From Burkholderia territorii (lineage in GTDB: Bacteria > Pseudomonadota > Gammaproteobacteria > Burkholderiales > Burkholderiaceae), in assembly GCF_902833055.1 (NCBI RefSeq), contig NZ_CADFEJ010000010.1:124001-188000 (forward strand): 64,000 bases of DNA, read 5' to 3'. Positions 35,878-44,552 of the stretch are shown here, piece after piece. The notes below the pieces were generated by a model, which was not told where the DNA came from, made no database searches, and worked only from the letters and a program-made list of their open reading frames with translations. Every line of letters begins with the position of its first letter. Position 1 is the first letter of the stretch. The position numbers were made by a program, and so were the translations under genes.

Positions 35878-36042
35878 ATGAAACTGCATCAGACACCCGA
35901 TCCGACGCGACCGGAGCCGGCCCCGGACAATCCGCCCGAACCGTCGCCAGGCACCGATCCGCCGGTACCGCTGCCGCCCGACGTGCCGCGCCCCGACATG
36001 CCGCCGCGCGAGCCGGGCTACGACACGCCGATCGCGCGGTAG
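35878..36042 (+). CDS. Proline-rich small protein (54 aa)
   Basis: 54 residues, of which about 20 are Pro, with acidic and few hydrophobic residues; no signal peptide. Such composition is extended and disordered. A strong ribosome site (AGAGGAGG) precedes the ATG, supporting expression. It is divergent from the PAS-LuxR gene and 63 bp ahead of the BON gene, so probably part of the same stress cluster. Function unknown. Confidence 0.7.
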   Translation: MKLHQTPDPTRPEPAPDNPPEPSPGTDPPVPLPPDVPRPDMPPREPGYDTPIAR

Positions 36043-36105
36043 CGCGCGACGCGCTCCGCATCCGTCGATTCATCCATCCACCACGCCAATCGAAGGAGAA
36101 CATCA

Positions 36106-36465
36106 ATGAACAAGACCTCGCACCTTTCGACGCTACTCGCCGCGAGCGCGGCCTTCCTGCTCGCCGCCGCACCGCTCACGAACGCACAGGCGCAGACCCA
36201 GGCATCGTCGTCCACCGACACCACGATGACGTCGAATTCCGACCAGCCGGTGACCGACACGTGGATCACGACCAAGGTGAAGACCGAACTCGCGACCACC
36301 AAGGGCGTGAAGAGCACCGACATCAGCGTGAAGACGGTGGACGGCGCCGTCACGCTGACGGGCGTGCTGCCGTCGAAGACCGCCGTGAAGAAGGCCGTCG
36401 CCGTGACGCGCTCCGTGAAGGGCGTGAAGCACGTCGACGCATCCGGGCTGAAGCCGAAGGCCTGA
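36106..36465 (+). CDS. BON-domain periplasmic protein
   Basis: 119 residues. Signal peptide 1-27 ending TNAQA. One BON domain (about 50-117): VTDTWITTKVKTELATTK, then VKTVDGAVTLTGVLPSK and the closing VKGVKHVDASGL. OsmY-like BON proteins bind the envelope or phospholipid and are induced by osmotic stress. Start is preceded by AAGGAG. A T-tract hairpin follows the stop at once. Confidence 0.9.
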   Translation: MNKTSHLSTLLAASAAFLLAAAPLTNAQAQTQASSSTDTTMTSNSDQPVTDTWITTKVKTELATTKGVKSTDISVKTVDGAVTLTGVLPSKTAVKKAVAVTRSVKGVKHVDASGLKPKA

Positions 36466-36473
36466 GATATCCC

Positions 36474-36496
36474 GCGGCCGAGCGCCGCCCTTTTTT
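36474..36496 (+). terminator. Probable terminator after the BON gene
   Basis: GCGGC / GCCGC stem with a 5-nt loop, followed by CC and six T. The stem is short, so read-through into the csbD gene 22 bp later is likely partial. Confidence 0.55.
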
Positions 36497-36518
36497 CCCC
36501 TTACTCCAGGAGCACACC

Positions 36519-36716
36519 ATGAACGAAGACAAGATCAAGGGTCAATGGAAGCAATTGACCGGCAAGCTGAAGGCCAAGTGGGGCAAGCTGACCGACGACG
36601 ATCTGACCGTCGCGGAAGGCAATCGCGACTATCTGGTCGGCCGGATCCAGGAGCGTTACGGCATCGCGCGTGACGAGGCCGAGAAGCAGTTGAGGGAATT
36701 CGATCGCGAGCTTTGA
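36519..36716 (+). CDS. CsbD-family protein (second copy)
   Basis: 65 residues: MNEDKIKGQWKQLTGKLKAKW, then DLTVAEGNRDYLVGRIQERYG, the canonical CsbD/YjbJ pattern. Compared with the minus-strand copy it keeps the full C-terminal half (GIARDEAEKQLREF). CCAGGAGC precedes the start. It lies between the BON and 27-residue membrane peptide genes, all in one direction. Confidence 0.92.
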   Translation: MNEDKIKGQWKQLTGKLKAKWGKLTDDDLTVAEGNRDYLVGRIQERYGIARDEAEKQLREFDREL

Positions 36717-36737
36717 CGCGCCGGTCGTCTCACCCCG

Positions 36738-36760
36738 CCGCGATGCGTCCCGCATCGCGG
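36738..36760. repeat. Perfect 10-bp inverted repeat
   Basis: CCGCGATGCG / CGCATCGCGG with a TCC loop lies between csbD and the 27-codon gene and ends 19 bp before its start. It could be an attenuating hairpin or an operator. No T-tract follows. Confidence 0.5.
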
Positions 36761-36779
36761 CCACGTGGAGGAACACGAC

Positions 36780-36863
36780 ATGGGCAAGTATCTGATCGCA
36801 TGGCTGCTGGGCGTCCCGCTCGGCGTGCTGGTGCTGTTCTATCTGGTCACGCACCTGTTCTGA
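36780..36863 (+). CDS. 27-residue membrane peptide
   Basis: MGKYLIAWLLGVPLGVLVLF leads a 27-residue protein that is a single hydrophobic helix. The ATG has GGAGG 7 nt upstream. Similar tiny one-helix proteins accompany CsbD/BON stress genes in related bacteria, as far as I recall. The following 17-bp terminator shows the transcript ends right after it. Likely an inner-membrane stress peptide; no activity can be assigned. Confidence 0.72.
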   Translation: MGKYLIAWLLGVPLGVLVLFYLVTHLF

Positions 36864-36886
36864 CGAGCGCGGCGCCCATCCAGCGC

Positions 36887-36924
36887 AAACGGGCCGGCGG
36901 CTGTCATCAGCCGCCGGCCCGTTT
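36887..36924. terminator. Bidirectional terminator
   Basis: Perfect 17-bp stem (AAACGGGCCGGCGGCTG with its complement) around a TCAT loop, ending in TTT on both strands. It separates the stress cluster from the convergent DUF1338 gene. Confidence 0.88.
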
Positions 36925-36941
36925 GTCTGCCCGCGTCGCGC

Positions 36942-37970
36942 TTACTTCCCCGCGTTCGCCGTCATCTTGAAGATGCCCTGCGCGTTGCCCGCGTCGAAAC
37001 GCAGGTCCGTCACCCAGCGGCGCGTCGCCTGGTCGAACGTGCGACGGCGCGTGATGAATTCGTAGAACGAGCCCGGCACGTTGCGTTTCACGATGCCGCC
37101 GTCGCGCGTGCGGAATTCGCGTTCGACGATATCCGCGCGATAGGCGGTCTGGAACACGCGGCCCGAACGCGAGCGTTCGACCTCCGGCTTCATCGGCCGG
37201 CCCTTCGCCTTCTCGTCGTCGGACAGCTTGAACACGTCGGCCACGCGGTCGGTCGCATGATTGAACGCGTTGCCTTCGGTCGCGATCCACGCCATTTCGG
37301 CCGATTCGAGCAGCAGCGTCTCGTAATCGAGTTCGTTCGGCACGTCGTGCTGACGCGCGAATGCACCGACGATCTCCGGCAACAGCGCATGCGCGGCCTC
37401 GAGCGGCAGCCAGCCTTCGCGCTCGATCTCCCACAGCAGCGCGACGGCCGCCGGCGACAGCGGATCGCGCGACGAGCTCACGACGTTCGTCACCGCCTGC
37501 TGGAATTCCTTCGAGAAACGCTCCGGGTGCAGTTCGCTGACGAAGAACTGCGCGATCTCGTCCGGCGCGTCTTCATGCGCATACGCGCGGCCGGTCATGC
37601 CCAGCTTGTCGAGCGGATAGCGGCCGTTCAGGCGAAAGCCGAGCGGACGCAGGATGCGCGTGAACGCGGCTTCGCCCGGCGGCAGCGCGCCCGTGTGCGG
37701 CCAGCGCACCGTGCGCAGCGCGCCGTGGTCGAAGTAGACCGAGCCGCCGTTTTCGATCGCGTCGGCGGTGTACGCGCGGCCGTTGGCCGAACGCTCGAGC
37801 AACCCTTCGAACAGCGCCATGTTCATCGCCTGCGCGATTTCCGCGCGCGTGACGACGTCGGGTTCCCATTCGTCGAGAATGGCCGGCATGTTCAGGGTCG
37901 CGAACAGGGCGTCGGTCTTCGCCTGTCCCAGCAGCTTCGTCAGCAGGCTCTCGATATTCGGATTGCGCAT
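36942..37970 (-). CDS. DUF1338 protein (2-oxoadipate dioxygenase/HglS-like)
   Basis: 342 residues of the DUF1338/VOC-type family that includes HglS, an Fe(II) 2-oxoadipate dioxygenase/decarboxylase making 2-hydroxyglutarate in lysine breakdown. Likely metal ligands in the same order: His82 (VYFDHGA), His238 (AFNHATDR) and Glu304 (GSFYEFI). It is shorter than well-studied HglS (about 460 residues), so the exact substrate may differ. The start at 37970 is chosen because the fold begins there. It is divergent from a LysR gene 226 bp away, as seen for other hglS loci. Confidence 0.83.
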   Translation of the reverse strand: MRNPNIESLLTKLLGQAKTDALFATLNMPAILDEWEPDVVTRAEIAQAMNMALFEGLLERSANGRAYTADAIENGGSVYFDHGALRTVRWPHTGALPPGEAAFTRILRPLGFRLNGRYPLDKLGMTGRAYAHEDAPDEIAQFFVSELHPERFSKEFQQAVTNVVSSSRDPLSPAAVALLWEIEREGWLPLEAAHALLPEIVGAFARQHDVPNELDYETLLLESAEMAWIATEGNAFNHATDRVADVFKLSDDEKAKGRPMKPEVERSRSGRVFQTAYRADIVEREFRTRDGGIVKRNVPGSFYEFITRRRTFDQATRRWVTDLRFDAGNAQGIFKMTANAGK

Positions 37971-38196
37971 CAGGATTCTCGTGTTCAGGGGACCGCCGGC
38001 AAGCGTGCCGGCCATTCGCATGCCGGCCGCCCAGCGGGCGCCTGGCCTTGCGTGGGAAGCATTATTCAAAGGGTTGCAGCGGCGCGTAAAGCGAGATTAA
38101 ATTGAGATGTAATGAGTTTTTGGAATCATCGGCCATCTCCGCACCCGTCCGCCGCTCCGCCGCGGGCGGGTCCGTTCGTCAGACGAAACGAGCATC

Positions 38197-39144
38197 ATGC
38201 GCAAATTCAAGATCCCCAACATGGGTGCGCTCGTGGCTTTCGAAGCCGCGGCGCGCCACGAGAGCTTCACGCACGCGGCCAAGGAGCTGTTCCTGACCGA
38301 AAGCGCGGTATCGCGGCAGATCGCGACGCTCGAGGCGAGCCTCGGCGTGCGGCTGTTCGCGCGCGTGAAGCAGCGCGTCGTGCTGACGCGCGCCGGCAAG
38401 CTGTACGGCACGCAGGTGCGGCGCGCGCTGGAGGCGCTCGATCGCGACACGCTGTCGATCATCGCGCACGGCAGCGGCGGCGGCTATCTGGAGCTCGCGG
38501 TGCTGCCGACCTTCGCGTCGCACTGGCTGATCCCGCGCATCAAGAGCTTCTATGACCGCACGCCGGACGTGCGCGTGAACATGGGCAGCCGCACCGACCT
38601 GTTCTCGTTCGAGGACACGCACTTCGAGGCCGCGATCCATTACGGCAAGCCGACCTGGCCCGGCACGTCGTCCGATTACCTGTTCGGCGAGGAAGTCGTG
38701 CCGATCTGCTCGCCCGCGCTGCTCGACGGGCCGGTCGAACGCGTGGAGGATCTGCTCGCGTATCCGCTGCTGCACTCGACCACGCGTCCCGGCGCGTGGG
38801 CGCAATGGTTCGAGACGCACGGCGTCGAGGACATCCGCACGATGCAGGGTGTGCGCTACGAACTGCACACGATGCTGATCAGCGCGGCCGCGGCCGGGCT
38901 CGGCATCGCGCTGGTGCCGAAGTTCTTCGTCGAGGAGCAGCTGCAGCAGCTCGGCCTCGTCGTGCCGTGCGACGCGGCAACGGTCGGCGATTCCGCGTAC
39001 TACCTCGTGTATCCGACGGAGCTGAGCCACAGCAAGCCGCTGGAGCTGTTTCGCGGCTGGCTGCTTGAGCAGGCGAGCGCGTATGCGGCGCCGGCCCCCG
39101 ATGCGCACGGCGACGACCTGGACGACGACGAGGACGTCGAGTGA
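38197..39144 (+). CDS. LysR-family regulator (GcvA-like)
   Basis: 315 residues. HTH at 8-66 (AARHESFTHAAKELFLTES, typical of the GcvA branch) and substrate-binding domain from 95. The tail beyond 300 is Asp/Glu-rich. Divergent from the DUF1338 gene, its likely target. An AT-rich stretch at 38093-38117 in the gap may hold its site, though no strict palindrome was found there. Confidence 0.9.
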   Translation: MRKFKIPNMGALVAFEAAARHESFTHAAKELFLTESAVSRQIATLEASLGVRLFARVKQRVVLTRAGKLYGTQVRRALEALDRDTLSIIAHGSGGGYLELAVLPTFASHWLIPRIKSFYDRTPDVRVNMGSRTDLFSFEDTHFEAAIHYGKPTWPGTSSDYLFGEEVVPICSPALLDGPVERVEDLLAYPLLHSTTRPGAWAQWFETHGVEDIRTMQGVRYELHTMLISAAAAGLGIALVPKFFVEEQLQQLGLVVPCDAATVGDSAYYLVYPTELSHSKPLELFRGWLLEQASAYAAPAPDAHGDDLDDDEDVE

Positions 39145-39148
39145 CCGA

Positions 39149-39170
39149 GCGGCCGCGCGATCGCGGCCGC
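39149..39170. terminator. GC hairpin between convergent lysR and TonB receptor genes
   Basis: GCGGCCGCG / CGCGGCCGC with a 4-nt loop, immediately after the lysR stop. No T-tract; a possible bidirectional terminator. Confidence 0.45.
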
Positions 39171-39187
39171 CGGCGCGGGTGAAGGGC

Positions 39188-41317
39188 TTACATGTGCCAT
39201 TTCACCGTGGCGGTCAGCGTGCGCGGGTCGCCGGGCATGTTGTACAGATCGGCATTGCCGTGCGCGGCAATGAAGTACCGGCGATTGAACAGATTGTCGA
39301 GCGTGAGCGTCACGTCGACCTTCTTGCTGCGATAACCGGCGCCGAGATTGAACACCGTGAACGACGGCAGCGTGACCAGATCGCTGGCCGACGTGTAGCG
39401 GGCCGACTGGAACTGCATCCCGGCTGCCGCATAGAAACCGTACGGCAGCTCGCGCTTGAGCCACAGGCTGGCACTGTGCCGCGGCATCAGCCCGGGCGTA
39501 TTGCTCGATAGCGTGAGGCCGGCCGCCGTCGATTGCGGCGAGCCGTCGACCGTGCCGTTCAGGTACGCGTAACCCGCATACACCGACCATTTCGGCGCGA
39601 TCTGGCCGGTGAAGCCGAGTTCCGCGCCGCGCACGTGCTGCGTGCCGATCGGCAACGCATAGCCGGGATTCGCGGGGTCGCCGATCTGCTGGTTCGTCTG
39701 CCGCATGTCGAACAACGCGACGCTGGCCGTCGCCTTGCCGCCGATGTCGAAGCGCGAGCCGATTTCATATGCGGTCGTCTTCTGCGGCGCGAGCGCGCCG
39801 CCGTTCGAGAACGCGCCGGAACTGATCAGCGTGTCGGCCAGCGGCGAGAACGACTGGCTGAACGAACCGTACAGCGTCAGCCAGTCGAGCGGTTCGTAGA
39901 TCAGGCCGACGCGCGGGCTCCACGCATGATCGGTGCGGTCGAGATTGACGTTCGACGACGTGTAGTCGTGACGAATCTGGTTCAGGTAGTCGAAGCGCAG
40001 GCCCGCGAGCACCTTCCAGTGTTCGGTGAGCGAGATCAGGTCCTGCGCATACACGCCCGCGAGCCCGACGACGGTGGACGCGTTCGTCTTCGCGCGCGCG
40101 CCGATCGGCACGCCGGGCAGCACGACCGGCTGCGGGTTGAAGAGATCGTAGGTCGCGACCTTCGACACGCTGTAGACCGTATCGAATTTCTGCTGCTGCG
40201 ACAGCTCGAGCCCGTACAGCAGCTCGTGCCGCATGCCGAACAGCGACGTCTTCTGCGTCAGTTCGAACAGCCCGTCGATGCCGTGATCGGTGCGCTGGCG
40301 TGTCGACTGGTCGAGCGTGACGACCGGGTGCGCGGCGGTTTTGATCGGCTCGTAGGTCACGTAGTTCTTCCGCTCGAGCGAGAAGTCGTACGCGCGAATC
40401 GCGCCATGAAACGACAGCGAATCGTTGAAGCGGTGATCGAGCGACACCGTCGCGCTTTTCGCCGAAACGTCGTTGTACGAACTGTTCACGCCGTCGGCCG
40501 AACCGTAATACGTGTTGATCGGCACATCGACCGGCCGGCCCAGGTAAGCGGGCAGGCCCTGGTCCGACGTGCGGCGATCGTGCAGATAGTCGAATTCGAC
40601 GTTCAGCACCGTGTCGCGGTCGAGCTTGAACTGCGCCGACGGCGCGATCGCCTGCCGGTTGAGCTGAAACTGGTCGCGGAAGCTGTTCGAGTTCTCGGCC
40701 GCGCCGGTGACGCGAAAGCGTGCGGCGTCGTTCGCGTTCCAGCCCAGATCGAATTCGCCGCGCCGCTCGCCGCGCGTGCCGAGCGTCACGCCCACCTCGT
40801 TTACCGGGTTCGCCTGCGGCCGCTTCAGCACGCGATTCACGATGCCGCCCGCAGAACCGCGCCCGTACAGCACGGCGGCCGGCCCCTTCAGTACCTCCAC
40901 GCGATCGACGTTCGACAGGTCGCGATAGTAAAGCGCATCGTCGCGAATGCCGTCGACGTACTGGTCCGTGATGCTGTTGAAGCCGCGGATCGTGATCTGG
41001 TCGCGCTGGCCGTCGCCAACCGAGAAACCGACGCCCGGCACGTTGCGCAGCGCATCCTGCAGCGACGTCGCGTTCTGATCCTCGATCACGGCGTGCGGCA
41101 CGACGTTCACGGTCTGCGGCACGTCCATCAGCGACATGTCGGTCTTGGTCGCCGCGCGCGAATGACCGCCGTCGTACGACGCGTGCTCGGCGGACGCGTT
41201 GACGGAAATCGCGGGCAGGGTCGCCGCGGTGTCGCTTGCCTGCGCGCAGGCGGCGCGTGTACCGGCCAGCGTCGAGGCGATCAGAAGTGCGTGGCACGCG
41301 CTCTTGTTGAGTTTCAT
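39188..41317 (-). CDS. TonB-dependent siderophore receptor
   Basis: 709 residues. Signal peptide to about residue 25 (ending AACAQ). Plug domain with VPQTVNVVPHAVIEDQNATSL, the siderophore-receptor variant, then NVDRVEVLKGPAAVLYGRGSAGGIVN and a 22-strand barrel. The family imports ferric siderophores with TonB energy. A Fur-type box is 199-217 bp upstream. The start at 41317 is preferred because the upstream frame lacks a signal. The cognate siderophore genes are not in the window. Confidence 0.93.
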   Translation of the reverse strand: MKLNKSACHALLIASTLAGTRAACAQASDTAATLPAISVNASAEHASYDGGHSRAATKTDMSLMDVPQTVNVVPHAVIEDQNATSLQDALRNVPGVGFSVGDGQRDQITIRGFNSITDQYVDGIRDDALYYRDLSNVDRVEVLKGPAAVLYGRGSAGGIVNRVLKRPQANPVNEVGVTLGTRGERRGEFDLGWNANDAARFRVTGAAENSNSFRDQFQLNRQAIAPSAQFKLDRDTVLNVEFDYLHDRRTSDQGLPAYLGRPVDVPINTYYGSADGVNSSYNDVSAKSATVSLDHRFNDSLSFHGAIRAYDFSLERKNYVTYEPIKTAAHPVVTLDQSTRQRTDHGIDGLFELTQKTSLFGMRHELLYGLELSQQQKFDTVYSVSKVATYDLFNPQPVVLPGVPIGARAKTNASTVVGLAGVYAQDLISLTEHWKVLAGLRFDYLNQIRHDYTSSNVNLDRTDHAWSPRVGLIYEPLDWLTLYGSFSQSFSPLADTLISSGAFSNGGALAPQKTTAYEIGSRFDIGGKATASVALFDMRQTNQQIGDPANPGYALPIGTQHVRGAELGFTGQIAPKWSVYAGYAYLNGTVDGSPQSTAAGLTLSSNTPGLMPRHSASLWLKRELPYGFYAAAGMQFQSARYTSASDLVTLPSFTVFNLGAGYRSKKVDVTLTLDNLFNRRYFIAAHGNADLYNMPGDPRTLTATVKWHM

Positions 41318-41515
41318 CGTGGAAGTGAAGACAGAAGGAAAAACGGTGAGCGCAAACGCGCCGGCCGCCGCGCGAACCGGCGATTCGACGTGCGGACACC
41401 ATTGCGCGCACAACGGACGGCGCACGGGAAATCGCTCCGTCGCGCGGGCCGGCAGGCCCGTCAGGAAAACGCCGTTACGACGCGTCACGGCTCGTAACGG
41501 AGCGAAATATTAAAC

Positions 41516-41534
41516 GAGAATGATTCGCGTTATT
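41516..41534. promoter_or_regulatory. Fur box upstream of the siderophore receptor
   Basis: GAGAATGATTCGCGTTATT matches the 19-bp Fur consensus at most positions, within an AT-rich promoter-like stretch 200 bp before the receptor start. It implies iron repression. Confidence 0.75.
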
Positions 41535-42218
41535 AGTTAATTTTTAACATGTCGCCTTCGTGCAACGTACATCCGGCTGACACTGGGGATTCCTGACAAA
41601 TTGCCTTCGATTTATCGCGCAAATGCGCAGATGGCGTAATTGAAACGAAAGGATATGGGCGAGCGCGGCGCGAAATGGCCGCGTGGATCGAAGGCCTGCT
41701 GCGGGGATACATCGGAAAGACGACAGAGGATCGCGAACGACGCGATGGCGGAAACGGGAATCGCTGCTCGCGGAAGGTCCGGTGCGCGCCGGGCCGGGCA
41801 ACCCCGACCCGGCGCTCCGGGCAGCCGACCTCGCATCGGCGGCGCGGCGGACCTTCTCTCTTTCTTCACTGCGTGTGATCTCTCAGGTTCCGGGGCATTT
41901 TTCTACTTCACCGCGCTCGGCCATTATCCGCGCAATCCGGCCAAAGTGAAACGTTTGCGCATGCAGCAAACCGCTTATATCCAGGATTCCGACACAGTCA
42001 TACAAAAACCTTACGCAACGCGCGGCAGCATTCGGCAAATCTTGCATTCGGTTCGGCGTTCCTTTTAAATGGAACTGGTTCCATTCCGCGTTTCGGCCAT
42101 GCCGTCGCGTGACGCCGCGTCGTGCGCGCGTCATCATGCCGATTCAGGATCGAGGATCGTTCAGCTCAGGATTCCGCATCGCCCGTCCTTCCCGGACACC
42201 CCGTCAAACGAGACCGTC
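41535..42218. other. Gene-free interval before gapN
   Basis: About 680 bp. Short open frames cover it on both strands but none is family-like; the immediate upstream in-frame extension of GapN (from 42069) is also unlike the family. It probably carries the gapN promoter. No operator could be read with confidence. Confidence 0.5.
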
Positions 42219-43847
42219 ATGCCCGATTCCGCCTCCCTGCAGCAGCTGTTTCCCGCCTATCAAGACATTCCCGCCGAATTCCGGCTCGCCGCGCCGATCC
42301 ACCAGCGCGTGTCGCTGGTCGACGGCGAGTTGCGCCCGTGGGACGGCGCGACCAAGACCGTGCTGTCACCCGTGTGCGTGCGCCAGCCGGACGGCAGCGT
42401 CGCGCAGATGGAGATCGGCAGCTATCCGGTGATGGGCGAGACGGAAAGCGATGCGGCGCTCGACGCCGCGGTGCGCGCGTACGATTCCGGCCGCGGCGAA
42501 TGGCCGACGATGAAGGTCGAGCAGCGCATCGCGTGCATGCAGGACTTCATCAAGCGGATGGTCGCGCAGCGCGAGCTCGTCGTGAACCTGATCATGTGGG
42601 AGATCGGCAAGAGCCTCGCCGATTCGCAGAAGGAGTTCGACCGCACCGTCACGTACATGACGCAGACCATCGACGCGCTGAAGGAGCTCGACAACGCGAA
42701 CTCGCGCTTCGTGATCGCGGAAGGCACGATCGGCCAGATCCGCCGCACGCCGCTCGGCGTCGTGCTGTGCATGGGCCCGTATAACTATCCGTTGAACGAA
42801 ACGTTCGCGACGCTGATTCCCGCGCTGCTGATGGGCAACACCGTGGTGTTCAAGCCGCCGCAGTACGGCACGCTGCTGTTCGAGCCGCTGCTCGACGCGT
42901 TCCGCGATGCGTTCCCGAAAGGCGTGATCAACACGATCTATGCGCCGGGCGCGGTGGTCGTGCCGCACATGCTCGCGTCGGGCAAGATCAACGTGCTCGC
43001 GCTGATCGGCTCGAGCAAGGTCGCCGATCATCTGAAGAAGCAGCATCCGAAGTCGCACCGGCTGCGTGCGATTCTCGGCCTCGATGCGAAGAACGCGGCG
43101 ATCGTGCTGCCCGACGCCGATCTCGACCTGACCGTGAAAGAGTGCCTGCTCGGCGCGCTGTCGTTCAATGGCCAGCGCTGCACCGCGCTGAAGATGCTGC
43201 TCGTGCACCGCTCGATCGTCGACGAATTCCTGAAGCGCTTCACCGCCGCGCTCGAACAGCTGAAGATCGGCATGCCGTGGGAGAAAGGCGTCAGCATCAC
43301 GCCGCTGCCGGGCATGCACCGCACCGCGTACATGACCGACGCAATCGACGACGCGAAGGCCAGGGGCGCGCAGGTCGTCAACCATTCGGGCGGCGAATTC
43401 AGCAAGACGCTGTTCTACCCGGCCGTCGTGTATCCGGTCACCGAGGGGATGAAGCTGTATCGCGAGGAACAGTTCGGGCCGATCATCCCGGTCGCGCCGT
43501 TCGACGACGTGGAAACCGCGCTCGACTACGTGACGACGTCGGAGCACGGCCAGCAGGTCAGCATCTTCGGTTCCGATCCGGCGCAGATCGGCGCGCTCGT
43601 CGATCCGCTCGTGAACCAGGTGTGCCGCGTGAACATCAACTGCCAGTGCCAGCGCGGGCCGGACGTGTTCCCGTTCGCGGGGCGCAAGGATTCGGCCGAG
43701 GGCACGCTGTCGGTGACCGACGCGCTGCGCGCGTTCTCGATCCGCTCGATGGTCGCGGCGAAGCAGACCGACGGCAGCAAGCAGTTGCTCGATTCGATCG
43801 TGTCGGATCACTACTCGAAGTTCATCAACACGGGCTTCATTTTCTGA
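42219..43847 (+). CDS. gapN: NADP-dependent glyceraldehyde-3-phosphate dehydrogenase (GapN-type aldehyde dehydrogenase)
   Basis: 542 residues. GapN-type features: GPYNYPLNETFATLIPALLMGN for the cofactor site, VVFKPPQYG, and nucleophile Cys in SFNGQRCTALK. The usual general-base segment ELGGK is here GLDAK, so the standard ALDH Glu is replaced. The family oxidises glyceraldehyde-3-phosphate without phosphorylation, giving NADPH. The ATG at 42219 gives a length near the family's; the frame extends 50 codons further without support. Ends just before a hairpin. Stands alone, with no glycolytic neighbour. Confidence 0.82.
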   Translation: MPDSASLQQLFPAYQDIPAEFRLAAPIHQRVSLVDGELRPWDGATKTVLSPVCVRQPDGSVAQMEIGSYPVMGETESDAALDAAVRAYDSGRGEWPTMKVEQRIACMQDFIKRMVAQRELVVNLIMWEIGKSLADSQKEFDRTVTYMTQTIDALKELDNANSRFVIAEGTIGQIRRTPLGVVLCMGPYNYPLNETFATLIPALLMGNTVVFKPPQYGTLLFEPLLDAFRDAFPKGVINTIYAPGAVVVPHMLASGKINVLALIGSSKVADHLKKQHPKSHRLRAILGLDAKNAAIVLPDADLDLTVKECLLGALSFNGQRCTALKMLLVHRSIVDEFLKRFTAALEQLKIGMPWEKGVSITPLPGMHRTAYMTDAIDDAKARGAQVVNHSGGEFSKTLFYPAVVYPVTEGMKLYREEQFGPIIPVAPFDDVETALDYVTTSEHGQQVSIFGSDPAQIGALVDPLVNQVCRVNINCQCQRGPDVFPFAGRKDSAEGTLSVTDALRAFSIRSMVAAKQTDGSKQLLDSIVSDHYSKFINTGFIF

Positions 43848-43857
43848 AGCGCGGAAG

Positions 43858-43887
43858 CGGTCCGCCGCGTGGTCGCGCGGCGGACCG
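43858..43887. terminator. GC hairpin between gapN and the convergent LysE gene
   Basis: A 12-bp stem (CGGTCCGCCGCG with its complement, 6-nt loop) begins 11 bp after the gapN stop. There is only a weak T-tract (GTTCGT). Probable bidirectional terminator. Confidence 0.55.
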
Positions 43888-43919
43888 TTCGTCCCACTGC
43901 ACGCGGGCGCGTTGCGCGT

Positions 43920-44552
43920 TCACGTGTTCGACGTCAGCAACCGGATCCCCGCCACACCGAACACCACCGCGAGGCATGCTTCCATCGCGCGGCGGCCGCG
44001 CACGTACAGCCGGCGCGCGCCGTCCGTCGAGAACACCAGCGCATAGCCGCCGAACACCAGGCATCCGATCGCGATGCAACCCGGCACCACCGCGCCATGC
44101 GACGCGCCCGCGCCGTTCGACGACAGCGCGACGATCGACACCCACACCAGGATGGCTTTCGGATTCGTCAGATGCAGCATCGCGCCGCGCGCATAGAAGC
44201 GCGACAGCTTCCGATCGGCGGTCGCGTTCGGCGTGGCGGCCGCCTTGGCCGACCACGCGGTGCGGCCCGACTTGAATGCGAGCCACAGCAGGTACACGCC
44301 GCCGAACAGCTTGATCGCGACCAGCAGCTTCGACCACGCGAGCAGCGCGGCCGACACGCCCAGCGCGGCCACCGTCGCCCAGAACATCGAGCCCGAGATG
44401 ACGCCGAGCGCGAATATGAGCGCTGCCTTGCGGCCGTGGTTCGCGGCGACCGACATGATCGCGAGATTGCTCGGGCCGGGGCTGGCCGTCCCGACGAAAT
44501 AGGCCGTGTAGGCCAGCAGCAGATTGGCCGAGAAGAAGGCGTGGACGCTCAT
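43920..44552 (-). CDS. LysE/RhtB-family exporter
   Basis: 210 residues, about six membrane segments. The N-terminal SANLLLAYTAYFVGTASPGPSN and the mid-chain RGAMLHLTNPKAILVW are the two family blocks. Start at 44552 has GAGG upstream; the longer frame lacks support. It differs substantially from the LysE protein at 13317. Substrate unknown. Confidence 0.88.
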   Translation of the reverse strand: MSVHAFFSANLLLAYTAYFVGTASPGPSNLAIMSVAANHGRKAALIFALGVISGSMFWATVAALGVSAALLAWSKLLVAIKLFGGVYLLWLAFKSGRTAWSAKAAATPNATADRKLSRFYARGAMLHLTNPKAILVWVSIVALSSNGAGASHGAVVPGCIAIGCLVFGGYALVFSTDGARRLYVRGRRAMEACLAVVFGVAGIRLLTSNT

